Source: DASQHW01 sp038209365
GTDB taxonomy: Bacteria > Actinomycetota > Acidimicrobiia > IMCC26256 > PALSA-610
Length of the DNA: 64,000 bases
Assembly (NCBI GenBank): GCA_038209365.1
Contig: JBBQXS010000014.1
Span: forward strand, 1 to 64,000
Reading direction: 5' to 3'
Of this stretch, positions 16,097 to 24,415 are shown one piece after another. The translations under genes and the position numbers were made by a program. How positions within the stretch are numbered: the first letter of the stretch is position 1; every line of letters begins with the position of its first letter. The notes under the pieces were generated by a model. That model was not told the DNA's origin. It did not search any database and saw nothing but the letters and a program-made list of their open reading frames with translations.

Positions 16097-17343
16097 GGGT
16101 CAAGGACCCCTTCGACGAGATCAATGTCGCCAAGCGCAAGGCCGTGCTCTATACGGCATGCGCCCTGATGCTGATCATCGCGTACGCCGTCGTGTTCCCC
16201 ACGCAACTCGCGCTCGTCGCGATGATCTTCGCGTTCATCGCGATGATCATGTTGCACGAGTTCGGCCACTTCATCATGGCGAAGCGGGCCGGCATGAAGG
16301 TGACCGAGTTCTTCGTCGGATTCGGGCCGCGTCTGTGGTCGGTGCAGCGCGGCGAGACCGAGTACGGCATCAAGGCGATCCCGCTGGGCGGCTACTGCAA
16401 GGTCATCGGCATGACCAACCTCGAAGAGGTCGCGCCCGAAGACGAGCCGCGTGCGTATCGCGCCAAGCGATGGGGCCCGAAGGTCGTGATGGCCGCCGCC
16501 GGTCCGGCCGTGCACTTCATCATCGCGATCGTCCTGATGTTCTGTGTGCTGTTCTTCGCCGGCGACTATCGCAACCAGCACCAGACGACGACGCTGGAAA
16601 AGGTCGAACAGGGCGCCAAAGCCGCGGGCTTGCAGGCGGGCGACGAGATCGTCGCGATCGACGGCACAAAGGTACGGGAATGGTCGCAGGTGTCGGCGCT
16701 GATCAAAGGCACCGACGGGCAAAAGCGTGTCGAAGGTGACACCGTGCGCCTCGTGGTGCAACGAGGTGACCAGGTGCTCGACTTCGAGGTCACGCTGCGG
16801 CAGAGCGCCGACGCCGGACCGAAGCGGATCGTCGCCGGCGTCGTCTCGCACGTCAACGTGCCGAAGCCCGGTCTCGTCGCTTCGGTCGTTGCCGCACCGC
16901 GCCAGGTCGGCGAGGTCGGATGGGAGTCGGTCAAGGCCCTCGGCAGCATGTTCTCGCCGTCGGGCATCTCGAACTACTTCCGTATCCTCTCGGGTGACGA
17001 GAGCACGAGCACCGATCAGTCGAAACGCTTCGTGTCGCCGGTCGGGTTCGGCCAGCTCGCCAACAATGCGGTCAAGTCGGGGTGGGTCACCGCGTTCGGT
17101 CTCCTGATCGCGATCAACATCTTCGTCGGCCTGTTCAACCTCCTGCCGCTCCTGCCGTTCGACGGCGGTCACATCGCGGTCGCCACCTATGAGCAGATCG
17201 CGTCGAGAATTCGTCGACGGCGCGTGCAGGTCGACATCGCCAAGCTGATGCCGCTCACCGTCGGGGTCCTCGCGGTGCTCGCGTTCATCTTCTTGTCGAG
17301 CCTGTTCCTCGATATCACCCACCCGGTGGCCAATCCGTTCTAG
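16093..17343 (+). CDS. rseP: Site-2 protease RseP family, PDZ-containing
   Basis: Intramembrane zinc metalloprotease that cleaves anti-sigma factors or other membrane proteins. Seen: first membrane segment with HEFGHFIMAKRAG (HExxH around residue 55), GFGPRLWSVQRGETEYGIKA, a PDZ domain (AAGLQAGDEIVAIDGTKV), and C-terminal NLLPLLPFDGGHI, which supplies the third zinc ligand. 416 residues. GTG start overlapping dxr by 4 bp. A hairpin (GGCTC/GAGCC) lies between its stop and ispG. Confidence 0.94.
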   Translation: MRVKDPFDEINVAKRKAVLYTACALMLIIAYAVVFPTQLALVAMIFAFIAMIMLHEFGHFIMAKRAGMKVTEFFVGFGPRLWSVQRGETEYGIKAIPLGGYCKVIGMTNLEEVAPEDEPRAYRAKRWGPKVVMAAAGPAVHFIIAIVLMFCVLFFAGDYRNQHQTTTLEKVEQGAKAAGLQAGDEIVAIDGTKVREWSQVSALIKGTDGQKRVEGDTVRLVVQRGDQVLDFEVTLRQSADAGPKRIVAGVVSHVNVPKPGLVASVVAAPRQVGEVGWESVKALGSMFSPSGISNYFRILSGDESTSTDQSKRFVSPVGFGQLANNAVKSGWVTAFGLLIAINIFVGLFNLLPLLPFDGGHIAVATYEQIASRIRRRRVQVDIAKLMPLTVGVLAVLAFIFLSSLFLDITHPVANPF

Positions 17344-17401
17344 GGGCCCGGCGGCTCCTGAGCCGGCGACCGCCGCGTCGCGCCGGGAGCGAAGGGCGTC
17401 G

Positions 17402-17407
17402 TAACCT
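17402..17407 (+). promoter_or_regulatory. -10 box of predicted leaderless ispG promoter
   Basis: TAACCT followed by GGCCGG (6 nt) and the ispG GTG. There is no Shine-Dalgarno sequence. Sequence and spacing match the dxr promoter. Confidence 0.5.
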
Positions 17408-17413
17408 GGCCGG

Positions 17414-18619
17414 GTGAACCCACGGCGCAAGACCCGGCAGGTGATGGTCGGTGATGTTGCTGTCGGCGGAGACGCGCGCGTGAGCGTGCAATCGATGACG
17501 ACCACCAAGACGGCCGACGTCGAAGGCACTCTCGCGCAGGTATACGCGCTGGCGGCCGCCGGCTGCGACATCGTGCGCTGCACGTGCAACGAGGAAGAAG
17601 CGGCGGAGGGCCTGGCGCAGATCGTGCCGCGCTCGCCGGTGCCGATCATCGCCGACATCCACTTCCAGTACAAGCTCGCGCTCGGTGCAATGGAGGCCGG
17701 CGTACAGGCGTTGCGGTTGAACCCGGGCAACATCCGCAAGCCCGCGCACATCAAGGCCGTCGCGGCCGAGGCCAAGGCGCGCGGCATTCCGATCCGCATC
17801 GGCGTCAACGCGGGTTCGCTCGATCCCGCCATGGCCGAACAGCACGGTGGCATCACGCCCGAGGCGCTCGTCGCGTCCGCGATGCACGAGCTCGACCTGT
17901 TCCGCGAAGTCGACTTCGACGACGTCAAGATCTCGGTGAAGGCGTCGAACGTGCCGTTGATGATCGATGCATACCGCTTGCTGTCCGAGACGACCGACCA
18001 CCCGTTGCATCTCGGGGTCACCGAAGCGGGACCGTTGCCGCAAGGGCTCGTCAAAGGCGTCGCGGGGATCGGCACACTGCTCGCCGAGGGCATCGGCGAC
18101 ACGATTCGTTTCTCGTTGACCGCGGACCCGGTCGAAGAGGCGAAAGCGGGCCGCACGCTCCTCGAAGCGCTCGGGCTCCGTGAGCGCAAGGGTCTCGATC
18201 TGATCGCCTGCCCGTCGTGCGGACGGGCGGAGGTCGACGTGATCCGCGTTGCCTCCGAGGCGCAGGCGGCGCTCGAAGCGCGCAACATCCCGCTCCAGGT
18301 GGCAGTCATGGGATGCGTGGTGAACGGCCCGGGCGAGGCGCGGGAAGCCGATCTCGGGATCGCAGCCGGTCGCGGCAAGGGCCATCTGTTCGTGAGAGGC
18401 CAGGTCGTGCGCGTCGTGCCGGAAGCGGAGATGGTCGATGCGCTCGTCGAAGAGGCCGGGCGCATCATGGCCGAAGGCATCGAGGCGCGGCTCGCAGCCG
18501 CGGACCCGGGCGCAGCCGCGATCGCCGAGGCCACCCGGGACGAGCTGCTGCAGATCCAGGGCCTCGACGCGAACCACACGGGCGAGAAGATCCTGAAGAT
18601 CCGCGAAATTGCCGACTGA
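17414..18619 (+). CDS. ispG: 4-hydroxy-3-methylbut-2-enyl diphosphate synthase (IspG/GcpE)
   Basis: [4Fe-4S] enzyme that converts MEcPP to HMBPP in the MEP pathway. Seen: VSVQSMTTTKTADVEGT, DIVRCTCNEEE, PIIADIHFQYKLAL, LRLNPGNI, IRIGVNAGSLD, and the cluster ligands CPSCGR and CVVNGPGEAREADLGIA. 401 residues. Its stop lies inside the first copy of an 18-bp direct repeat that continues into the GNAT gene. Confidence 0.97.
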   Translation: MNPRRKTRQVMVGDVAVGGDARVSVQSMTTTKTADVEGTLAQVYALAAAGCDIVRCTCNEEEAAEGLAQIVPRSPVPIIADIHFQYKLALGAMEAGVQALRLNPGNIRKPAHIKAVAAEAKARGIPIRIGVNAGSLDPAMAEQHGGITPEALVASAMHELDLFREVDFDDVKISVKASNVPLMIDAYRLLSETTDHPLHLGVTEAGPLPQGLVKGVAGIGTLLAEGIGDTIRFSLTADPVEEAKAGRTLLEALGLRERKGLDLIACPSCGRAEVDVIRVASEAQAALEARNIPLQVAVMGCVVNGPGEAREADLGIAAGRGKGHLFVRGQVVRVVPEAEMVDALVEEAGRIMAEGIEARLAAADPGAAAIAEATRDELLQIQGLDANHTGEKILKIREIAD

Positions 18620-18721
18620 GGTGAGCGACCGCGAGCCGGGTACCCCGCCGAGCAGCGAGCCGGGGCATCGCGGCCCGGCGCCGAAGGCGCCAAGAGCGGC
18701 AGGTGAGGTGAGCGACCGCGA
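18617..18721 (+). repeat. 18-bp direct repeats flanking an 87-bp in-frame insertion
   Basis: TGAGGTGAGCGACCGCGA occurs at 18617-18634 and again at 18704-18721, offset 87 bp (29 codons). The DNA between contains GC-rich palindromic pieces (CCCGGCGCCGAAGGCGCC, CCGGGTACCCCG). The first copy carries the ispG stop and one GNAT start, and the second copy carries an alternative GNAT start. The pattern fits insertion of a small palindromic element with target duplication, or a local duplication. Confidence 0.7.
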
Positions 18722-19163
18722 TATTCGCGACGCCACGGTCGAGGACTGCGAGGCGTTGAGCGCGCTCGCGTTCGCGTCGAAGGCGCATTGGGGCTATGAC
18801 GACGCGTTCATGGAAGCGTGCCGCGAGGAGCTCACGATCGGGCCTGTCGACCTCGAACGCGCGCGGCTCCGCGTCGCCGTCGCCACGGAGATCCTCGGCT
18901 TCCACGGCATCGACGGTGGCGAGCTGGGGTGGATGTTCGTCGCTCCCGGGGCGACGGGACGGGGGATCGGCACCGCGTTGTTCATCGACGCGCTCGACAT
19001 CGCGCGCGCGGCAGGCATCGAAACGTTGCGCATCGATTCCGATCCGAACGCGGCCGCGTTTTACGAGCGGATGGGCGCTCGCCTCGTCGGCGAAACGCCA
19101 TCGGCGTCGATTCCCGGGCGCGTCCTGCCGGTGTACGCCATCGGCATATCCTCGACGACGTGA
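18621..19163 (+). CDS. GNAT family N-acetyltransferase
   Basis: Transfers an acyl group from acyl-CoA to an unknown amine. Seen: IRDATVEDCEALSALAFASK, the acetyl-CoA loop LGWMFVAPGATGRGIGTALF, and C-terminal NAAAFYERMGARLVGE. 184 residues from the GTG at 18621. The first 29 residues (PGTPPSSEPGHRGPAPKAPR) come from the 87-bp insertion, and family similarity begins after the second GTG at 18708, which would give about 155 residues. Either start is possible. Overlaps the next gene by 4 bp. Its place after ispG is typical of Actinobacteria. Confidence 0.85.
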   Translation: MSDREPGTPPSSEPGHRGPAPKAPRAAGEVSDRDIRDATVEDCEALSALAFASKAHWGYDDAFMEACREELTIGPVDLERARLRVAVATEILGFHGIDGGELGWMFVAPGATGRGIGTALFIDALDIARAAGIETLRIDSDPNAAAFYERMGARLVGETPSASIPGRVLPVYAIGISSTT

Positions 19164-19870
19164 CCGACGCGGGCACGCCGATCGGCCGGCGTGTGTTCTT
19201 GAGCTTGATCGGTGTCGGCGCGGCGGGCGTGCTCGTCGGCGGCAAGGTGTCGGCATGGCTTTCCGACATTGCGTCACCCGTATTGTCGAAAGACGTCTCC
19301 GGGCTGTCCGCGTTCCTCCCGATCGAGGGCTTCCGCTTCTACACGGTCACCGGAGGGTTCCCGAACAGGGCGCCGGTTGACTACCGGTTGACCGTGAAGG
19401 GTCTCGTCGACAAGCCCTTCACGCTCACGTACGACGAGATCCGAGCCCTTCCGCCGACGCGCCTCACGAAGGACTTTCAGTGCGTGACGGGCTGGCGTGT
19501 CCGCAACACGCACTGGACGGGCGTGCTGCTGAGCGACCTGCTTCGCAGGGCGGGCGTGCAACCCACGGCGAAGGCATTGCGCTTCTCCTCCTTCGACGGG
19601 GTCTACACCGAGAGCCTCACGCTCGAGCAGGCGCGCCGGCAAGACGTGATCGTTGCCTACGACCTCGAGAACAAGCCGCTGTCGAGCGACCACGGCGGGC
19701 CGGTCCGCCTCTATGTCGCGCCCATGTACGGCTACAAGTCGTGCAAGTGGCTGGAGGCGATCGAAGTCGTCGACCGCGTCGTTCCCGGCTACTGGGAGGA
19801 CGAGGGCTACGACGTCGATGCGTGGGTCGGCCAGTCGAACGGTCGTGACGACCCGGCAACCTCCACGTGA
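19160..19870 (+). CDS. Tat-exported molybdopterin-dependent oxidoreductase (MsrP/sulfite oxidase fold)
   Basis: 236-residue protein with a twin-arginine leader (GRRVFLSLIG plus a hydrophobic stretch, residues 1-35). Its single molybdopterin domain of the sulfite oxidase superfamily has DYRLTVKGLVDKPFTLTYDE, the Mo-ligand Cys in KDFQCVTGW (about residue 108), HWTGVLLSDLLRRAG, DHGGPVRLYVAPMYGYKSCKW and GYWEDEGYD. It resembles the catalytic subunit of the periplasmic methionine sulfoxide reductase MsrP. The following cytochrome b could be its redox partner, as MsrQ is for MsrP. The substrate is not shown by the sequence. GTGA overlaps on both sides. Confidence 0.88.
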   Translation: MTDAGTPIGRRVFLSLIGVGAAGVLVGGKVSAWLSDIASPVLSKDVSGLSAFLPIEGFRFYTVTGGFPNRAPVDYRLTVKGLVDKPFTLTYDEIRALPPTRLTKDFQCVTGWRVRNTHWTGVLLSDLLRRAGVQPTAKALRFSSFDGVYTESLTLEQARRQDVIVAYDLENKPLSSDHGGPVRLYVAPMYGYKSCKWLEAIEVVDRVVPGYWEDEGYDVDAWVGQSNGRDDPATST

Positions 19871-20622
19871 GTCGCACGCAGCCGTTTCCGCGGTTCGATC
19901 GTCTCGAACGCGCCGTGCACTGGTCGAACGCGACCCTCTTCTTCGTGCTGATCGCGACCGGCGCGTCGTTGAAGGTCGGGTCGCTGGCGACGCTGGTCGC
20001 CAATCGCGCGCTCGTGAGGAGCATTCACGTCTATGTCGGCCTGCTCCTGCCGGTCCCGCTGCTCCTCGGGATCGTCGCGCCCGCCGGCCGGCAACTGCGG
20101 CGGGATCTCGGCCGGTTCAACCGGTGGACGCGTGAAGAACAGCGCTGGTGGTCACCGCGCACGCATCATGACGCGCGGCTCGGGAAGTTCAATCCCGGCC
20201 AGAAGCTCAATGCGGTGTTCACGGGCGCGGCGATCGTCGTGATGCTGATGACCGGTTCGATCATGCGCTGGCCCGGTCCCTTCTCCGACAGCTGGCGTAC
20301 CGGCGCGACGTTCGTGCACGACTCGACGTGGCTCGTGTTGCTCGTCGTGATCACCGGGCACATCGTGATCGCGTTGCGCGACTTCGATTCGATGCGGTCG
20401 ATGGTTCGCGGTTGGGTGCCCGAGTCGTGGGCCCGGCGCGAACGGCCGCTGTGGTGGGCCGAGATCGTGACCGCGCGAGGTGCGTCAGCGGCCGCGGTCG
20501 GCGACGTCGCGGCAGGCGTTCAGCAGCGGCTCGGTGAACCGGGGGCTGGCGCAAGCGAGGTGGCCGTCGGCGACGGGGTAGAGGCGCGCGCGGGGGATGG
20601 CCGCCGCGGTCGCGACCTGTAG
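19867..20622 (+). CDS. Membrane cytochrome b561-like protein
   Basis: Four membrane segments with histidines at helix ends suitable for b-type heme: ERAVHWSNATLFFVLIATG, SIHVYVGLLLPVPLL, a third helix after KFNPGQKLN, and FVHDSTWLVLLVVITGHIVI. This is the formate dehydrogenase gamma/cytochrome b561 pattern. It probably passes quinol electrons to the preceding molybdoenzyme. The last 45 residues (after PLWWAEIVTARG) are low-complexity Ala/Gly/Val/Asp and overlap the 3' end of the minus-strand hydrolase by 138 bp, so the extension may be a read-through tail rather than folded protein. Confidence 0.82.
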   Translation: MSRTQPFPRFDRLERAVHWSNATLFFVLIATGASLKVGSLATLVANRALVRSIHVYVGLLLPVPLLLGIVAPAGRQLRRDLGRFNRWTREEQRWWSPRTHHDARLGKFNPGQKLNAVFTGAAIVVMLMTGSIMRWPGPFSDSWRTGATFVHDSTWLVLLVVITGHIVIALRDFDSMRSMVRGWVPESWARRERPLWWAEIVTARGASAAAVGDVAAGVQQRLGEPGAGASEVAVGDGVEARAGDGRRGRDL

Positions 20623-21348
20623 CGACGGCGCCACCCCGCGGTCCTCCGTGGTGCAGACGACGGCGGTCGGCACGTCGATCTCACTGATCCATCGGCCCGC
20701 GTGGTACGTGGAGATCGAGTGCCCGGCCTCGATGATCATCCGCCAGTCGTGGCGGCGCATCTCGCCCGCGGCCCACAACGACAAGCCGCCGGTCGGCAAC
20801 GGCACGAGCGGCAGGGCGCCGAGGACGCGCCGATGGACGCCGGCGCGCGCCGTGGCGACCGTTGCGAGCATCGCCGCCTGGAAGATGAGGCGGGACCGGC
20901 GGTCCGGGAAGAAGCCGGAGGACGACGCGCAGAGCACGAGCCCGTCGACGAGGTCGCGGTGGCGGCGCCAGAGGAGCTGGGCCACCGGCCCGCCCATCGA
21001 GTACCCGACCGCGATCACCGGGCCGGTGCCGAGCTCGACGAGGGTGGCGGCACAGTCGTCCGCGCACTCGGCGAGGCGGAACACGCTGCGGTTGCGCAGC
21101 CCGCGTCCGTGGCCCCGGAGGTCGGGGGCGATGACCCGGAAGTGCTCGGAGAGGGGTTCGAAGCTGTGGAACCAGTTGAGGCCGCCGGTCGCGACCCAGC
21201 CGTGGAGCAGGAGCAGCGTCGGGGCGCCCGGTGGCCCGGGCATCTCCCGGAGGAACGTCGTGCCCCGGCGCGGCAACTCCAGCCGTCGTCCGTAGGGGAC
21301 CGGCGGGCGGCCGAACCCCGGCAGCGGTGCCGAAACCGCTGCTGCCAT
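20485..21348 (-). CDS. Alpha/beta hydrolase
   Basis: 287-residue hydrolase. Seen: LLLLHGWVATGGLNW oxyanion strand, VIAPDLRGHGRG, nucleophile elbow AVGYSMGGPVAQ (Ser about 116), acid strand VPTAVVCTTEDRGVAP and terminal His in ADGHLACASP. The substrate is unknown. The ATG start has GAGGAGGGG upstream. A possible operator lies upstream at 21391-21406. The gene is downstream of, but separated by 92 bp from, the sulfate assimilation operon and methyltransferase. Confidence 0.88.
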   Translation of the reverse strand: MAAAVSAPLPGFGRPPVPYGRRLELPRRGTTFLREMPGPPGAPTLLLLHGWVATGGLNWFHSFEPLSEHFRVIAPDLRGHGRGLRNRSVFRLAECADDCAATLVELGTGPVIAVGYSMGGPVAQLLWRRHRDLVDGLVLCASSSGFFPDRRSRLIFQAAMLATVATARAGVHRRVLGALPLVPLPTGGLSLWAAGEMRRHDWRMIIEAGHSISTYHAGRWISEIDVPTAVVCTTEDRGVAPSLQVATAAAIPRARLYPVADGHLACASPRFTEPLLNACRDVADRGR

Positions 21349-21390
21349 GGCACCCCTCCTCGACGTCCCTCCTCGGGACGCATTTCTATT

Positions 21391-21406
21391 CTGACACGGT
21401 CGTCAG
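21391..21406. promoter_or_regulatory. Inverted repeat upstream of the hydrolase
   Basis: CTGAC-ACGGTC-GTCAG, arms of 5 bp, 43 bp before the hydrolase ATG. Next to it on the minus strand is an AT-richer stretch (CAGAATAGAAATG) that could hold a -10 box. TetR-type regulators use sites of this form. Weak on its own. Confidence 0.35.
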
Positions 21407-21440
21407 GACGCCACGATCATGTACCCCTTGTGCCGTTATG

Positions 21441-22202
21441 TCACGCCCGCCGCAGGGCGAGGCAGTCCACCCGGTAGGGGATCTGGACGACCTCCCGGCC
21501 CGCCAGTCCGGGAGACGTGGCGAGCACGGCTCGCACCTCGTCCAGGACCACGGCGCGCTCGCCCTCGGGCAGGACGGCGACGTGGCTCACCGAGGCGATG
21601 CGCCGGACGACACCTTCCCGGGTGGTCGACTGCCGGTGCCGGAACTCGGCACGCTCGAGCTCGCCGAATCCGGGCATGGCGCGAAAGGCGCTGTCGCGCC
21701 AGTTCTCGTGGTCACGCCACGGGGCGTGCTTTTCGACCCTGTCCATGATGTTCCACACGGCATCGACCCACGGCTCGCTGCGATCGCGGGCGTTCCAGAC
21801 GAGGCCGAGCGCCCCGCCGGAGCGCAGCACGCGGCGGGCTTCGGCGGCCGCGCGATCGTGGTCGAACCAGTGCCAGGCCTGGGCGGCGACCAGTGCATCC
21901 ACCGCGCCGGCGCGTAACGGCAGCGCCTCGGCGGTACCCGCGATCACCGGCACCTCCGGGAGCACCTCACGGAAGGTCGCGCGCATGCCGGGCACGGGCT
22001 CGACCGCGAAGAGCGCAGCGCCGGTAGGGGCGAGGAGGCGCGTCAGCTTGCCGGTCCCGGCCGCGAGGTCGCACACGCGCGAGCCGGCACGGACACCGAG
22101 CCGGTCGACGAGCCAGGCCACCGCGTCGGGCGGGTACGACGGCCGAGCCGCCTCGTAGTCACCCGGATCGTTGAACCCCGCCGCCGCAACCTCGTGTACC
22201 AC
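21441..22202 (-). CDS. Class I SAM-dependent methyltransferase
   Basis: 253-residue methyltransferase with the SAM-binding motif I VCDLAAGTGKLTRLLA, FAVEPVPGM, and the type 11 motif AEALPLRAGAVDALVAAQAW, then LRSGGALGLVWNARD. The N-terminal FNDPGDYEAARPSYP is characteristic of a group of small-molecule methyltransferases of unknown substrate. The GTG start at 22202 is 45 bp after the cysN stop, so it may be the last gene of the sulfur operon. Confidence 0.85.
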   Translation of the reverse strand: MVHEVAAAGFNDPGDYEAARPSYPPDAVAWLVDRLGVRAGSRVCDLAAGTGKLTRLLAPTGAALFAVEPVPGMRATFREVLPEVPVIAGTAEALPLRAGAVDALVAAQAWHWFDHDRAAAEARRVLRSGGALGLVWNARDRSEPWVDAVWNIMDRVEKHAPWRDHENWRDSAFRAMPGFGELERAEFRHRQSTTREGVVRRIASVSHVAVLPEGERAVVLDEVRAVLATSPGLAGREVVQIPYRVDCLALRRA

Positions 22203-22247
22203 GTCTCATTGTCGCGGAGACTCACGCTCCGTGCGACTACGAACCAA

Positions 22248-23492
22248 TCACAAGATCATTCCGCCCGCGAGGGTGTCGTTGGTCGTTTCGTCGACCAGGA
22301 TGAACGAGCCGGTGGCCCGGTTGCGGCGATACTCGTCGAAGAACAGCGGCTGGGTCGTGCGCAGCGTGACGCGGCCGATCTCGTTCAGTCCGAGCGAGTC
22401 GGCGGACTCGTCGCGGTGCAGCGCGTTGACGTCGAGCCGGTAGTGCAGATCCTTGACCATCGCGCGCGCCCATTTCGAGGTGTGCTTCAGCGCGTACTTC
22501 GTGCCCGGTCGCAGGGTGGCACGCTCGCTGAACCAGCACAGCATCGCGTCGACGTCCTGACTTTCCTGCGGCCGGTTGTGGGGACGGCAGATCATGTCGC
22601 CGCGACTGACATCGAGATCGTCGGCCAACCGGATCGTGACCGACATCGGCGGCATCGCCTCCTCGACCGGACCGTCGGCGGTATCGATCGACGCGATCGT
22701 CGACTCGAAGCCCGACGGCAACACGACGACCTCGTCACCGACCTTGTACGTGCCGCTCGCGACCTGGCCCGCGTACCCGCGGTAGTCGTGATACCGGTCG
22801 TCGCGTGGACGGATGACGAACTGCACGGGGTAGCGGCAGTCGATCAGGTTGCGGTCCGACGCGATGTGCACGTCCTCGAGCTGGTGCAGCAACGAGGAGC
22901 CCTCGTACCACGGCGTGTTCGCCGAACGGTCGACGACGTTGTCGCCGAGGAGCGCGGAGATGGGGATGAACGCCAGGTCGTGTACGTCGAGCTTGGCCGC
23001 GAACTCCTTGAATTCCTGCTTGATCTCTTCGAAGCGCGCCTGGTCGTAGTCGACCAGGTCCATCTTGTTGACACACAGCACGAGGTGGGGCACGCCGAGA
23101 AGGGACGCGAGGAAGGCATGCCGCCGCGACTGCTCCATGATTCCCTTGCGGGCGTCCACGAGAATCAGCGCGAGGTCGGCCGTCGACGCACCGGTGATCA
23201 TGTTGCGTGTGTACTGCACGTGTCCCGGTGTGTCGGCGATGATGAACTTCCGGCGCGGGGTGGCGAAGTATCGATACGCGACGTCGATCGTGATGCCCTG
23301 CTCGCGCTCGGCCCGCAAGCCGTCGGTCAACAACGCGAGGTTCATGCCTTCTTCCCCGCGCAGCATCGTCGAGTGCTCCAGCGCTTCGAGCGTGTCCTCG
23401 AAGATCTGCTTGGAGTCGTAGAGGAGGCGACCGATCAGCGTCGACTTGCCGTCGTCGACCGATCCCGCTGTTGCGAAGCGTAAGAGCTCCAC
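22248..23492 (-). CDS. cysN: Sulfate adenylyltransferase subunit 1 (CysN)
   Basis: GTPase subunit of ATP sulfurylase, which drives APS synthesis by GTP hydrolysis. Seen: G1 ATAGSVDDGKSTLIGRLLYD, the G2/G3 region REQGITIDVAYRYFATP and IADTPGHVQYTRNM, G4 VNKMDLVDYD, followed by two beta-barrel domains. 414 residues with no fused APS kinase, consistent with a direct APS reductase route. The GTG start overlaps the cysD stop by one base (TAGTG). Confidence 0.95.
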   Translation of the reverse strand: MELLRFATAGSVDDGKSTLIGRLLYDSKQIFEDTLEALEHSTMLRGEEGMNLALLTDGLRAEREQGITIDVAYRYFATPRRKFIIADTPGHVQYTRNMITGASTADLALILVDARKGIMEQSRRHAFLASLLGVPHLVLCVNKMDLVDYDQARFEEIKQEFKEFAAKLDVHDLAFIPISALLGDNVVDRSANTPWYEGSSLLHQLEDVHIASDRNLIDCRYPVQFVIRPRDDRYHDYRGYAGQVASGTYKVGDEVVVLPSGFESTIASIDTADGPVEEAMPPMSVTIRLADDLDVSRGDMICRPHNRPQESQDVDAMLCWFSERATLRPGTKYALKHTSKWARAMVKDLHYRLDVNALHRDESADSLGLNEIGRVTLRTTQPLFFDEYRRNRATGSFILVDETTNDTLAGGMIL

Positions 23493-24397
23493 TAAAAGTA
23501 GCCCTCCCGCTTCCGATCTTCCATCGCCGCCTCCGAGAACTTGTCGTCGGCGCGGGTCGCGCCTCGTTCGGTAATTCGCGACGCGGCGACCTCGGCGATC
23601 ACGTCCTCGATCGCGACCGCGACCGACTCCACTGCGGCCGTGCACGTGGCGTCACCGACCGTCCGGTACCGCACCGTCGCCTCGAACACTTCCTCGCCGG
23701 GCGCGGGCTGCAGGAACTCGGTCACGGCCATCAGCATGCCGTCGCGGCGAAAGACCTCACGCTTGTGCGCGAAGTAGATCGAAGGCAGCTCGATCTGCTC
23801 CTCGGCGATGTATTGCCAGATGTCGAGCTCGGTCCAGTTCGAGAGCGGGAACACGCGGATGTGCTCACCCTTGCGGTGCCGGCCGTTGTAGATGTTCCAC
23901 AGCTCGGGCCGCTGGTTCTTCGGGTCCCACTGACCGAAGTCGTCGCGGAACGAGAAGAACCGCTCCTTGGCGCGTGCCTTCTCCTCGTCGCGGCGTGCGC
24001 CACCCAACACCGCGTCGAACCCGTGCTCCTCGATCGCGCGGAGCAACGTGGTCGTCTGCAAGCGGTTACGGGACGCCCCGGGCCGGGGATCTTCGGCCAC
24101 CCGACCGGCATCGATGTCGTGCTGTACCGACGCGACGACGAGATGGGCACCGACCTGTTCGATCGCGGCATCGCGGAAGTCGAGGACTTCGCGGAAGTTG
24201 TGTCCCGTGTCCACGTGCATCACCGTGAACGGCACCTTCGCCGGCCAAAAAGCCTTCTTGGCGACGTGCAGCATCACGACGCTGTCCTTGCCGCCGGAGA
24301 ACAAGAGGACCGGCCGCTCGAACTCGGCTGCGACCTCGCGCAACAAATGCATCGACTCGGCTTCGAGCGCGTCCAGATGCGAGATGAGCCGGTTCAT
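23492..24397 (-). CDS. cysD: Sulfate adenylyltransferase subunit 2 (CysD)
   Basis: PP-loop ATP pyrophosphatase subunit that adenylates sulfate to APS. Seen: PVLLFSGGKDSVVMLHVAKK, VMHVDTGHNFREVLDFRD, GGARRDEEKARAKERFFSFR, PLSNWTELDIWQYI, MLMAVTEFLQPAPGEEV and the C-terminal RKREGYF. 301 residues. It lies 18 nt after cysH with AGGAAG as a possible ribosome binding site. Confidence 0.97.
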   Translation of the reverse strand: MNRLISHLDALEAESMHLLREVAAEFERPVLLFSGGKDSVVMLHVAKKAFWPAKVPFTVMHVDTGHNFREVLDFRDAAIEQVGAHLVVASVQHDIDAGRVAEDPRPGASRNRLQTTTLLRAIEEHGFDAVLGGARRDEEKARAKERFFSFRDDFGQWDPKNQRPELWNIYNGRHRKGEHIRVFPLSNWTELDIWQYIAEEQIELPSIYFAHKREVFRRDGMLMAVTEFLQPAPGEEVFEATVRYRTVGDATCTAAVESVAVAIEDVIAEVAASRITERGATRADDKFSEAAMEDRKREGYF

Positions 24398-24415
24398 CGG
24401 TGTGTGCTTCCTGCG

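Noticed and set aside
15862..18693. 943-codon open frame on the minus strand
   Set aside because: Antisense to dxr, rseP and ispG. Composition is that of a shadow frame.
20485..22202. Methyltransferase and hydrolase as a BioC-BioH pair for the biotin operon
   Set aside because: The methyltransferase motifs and N-terminus do not resemble BioC, the genes are 35 kb from bioAFD, and they are not translationally coupled to each other.
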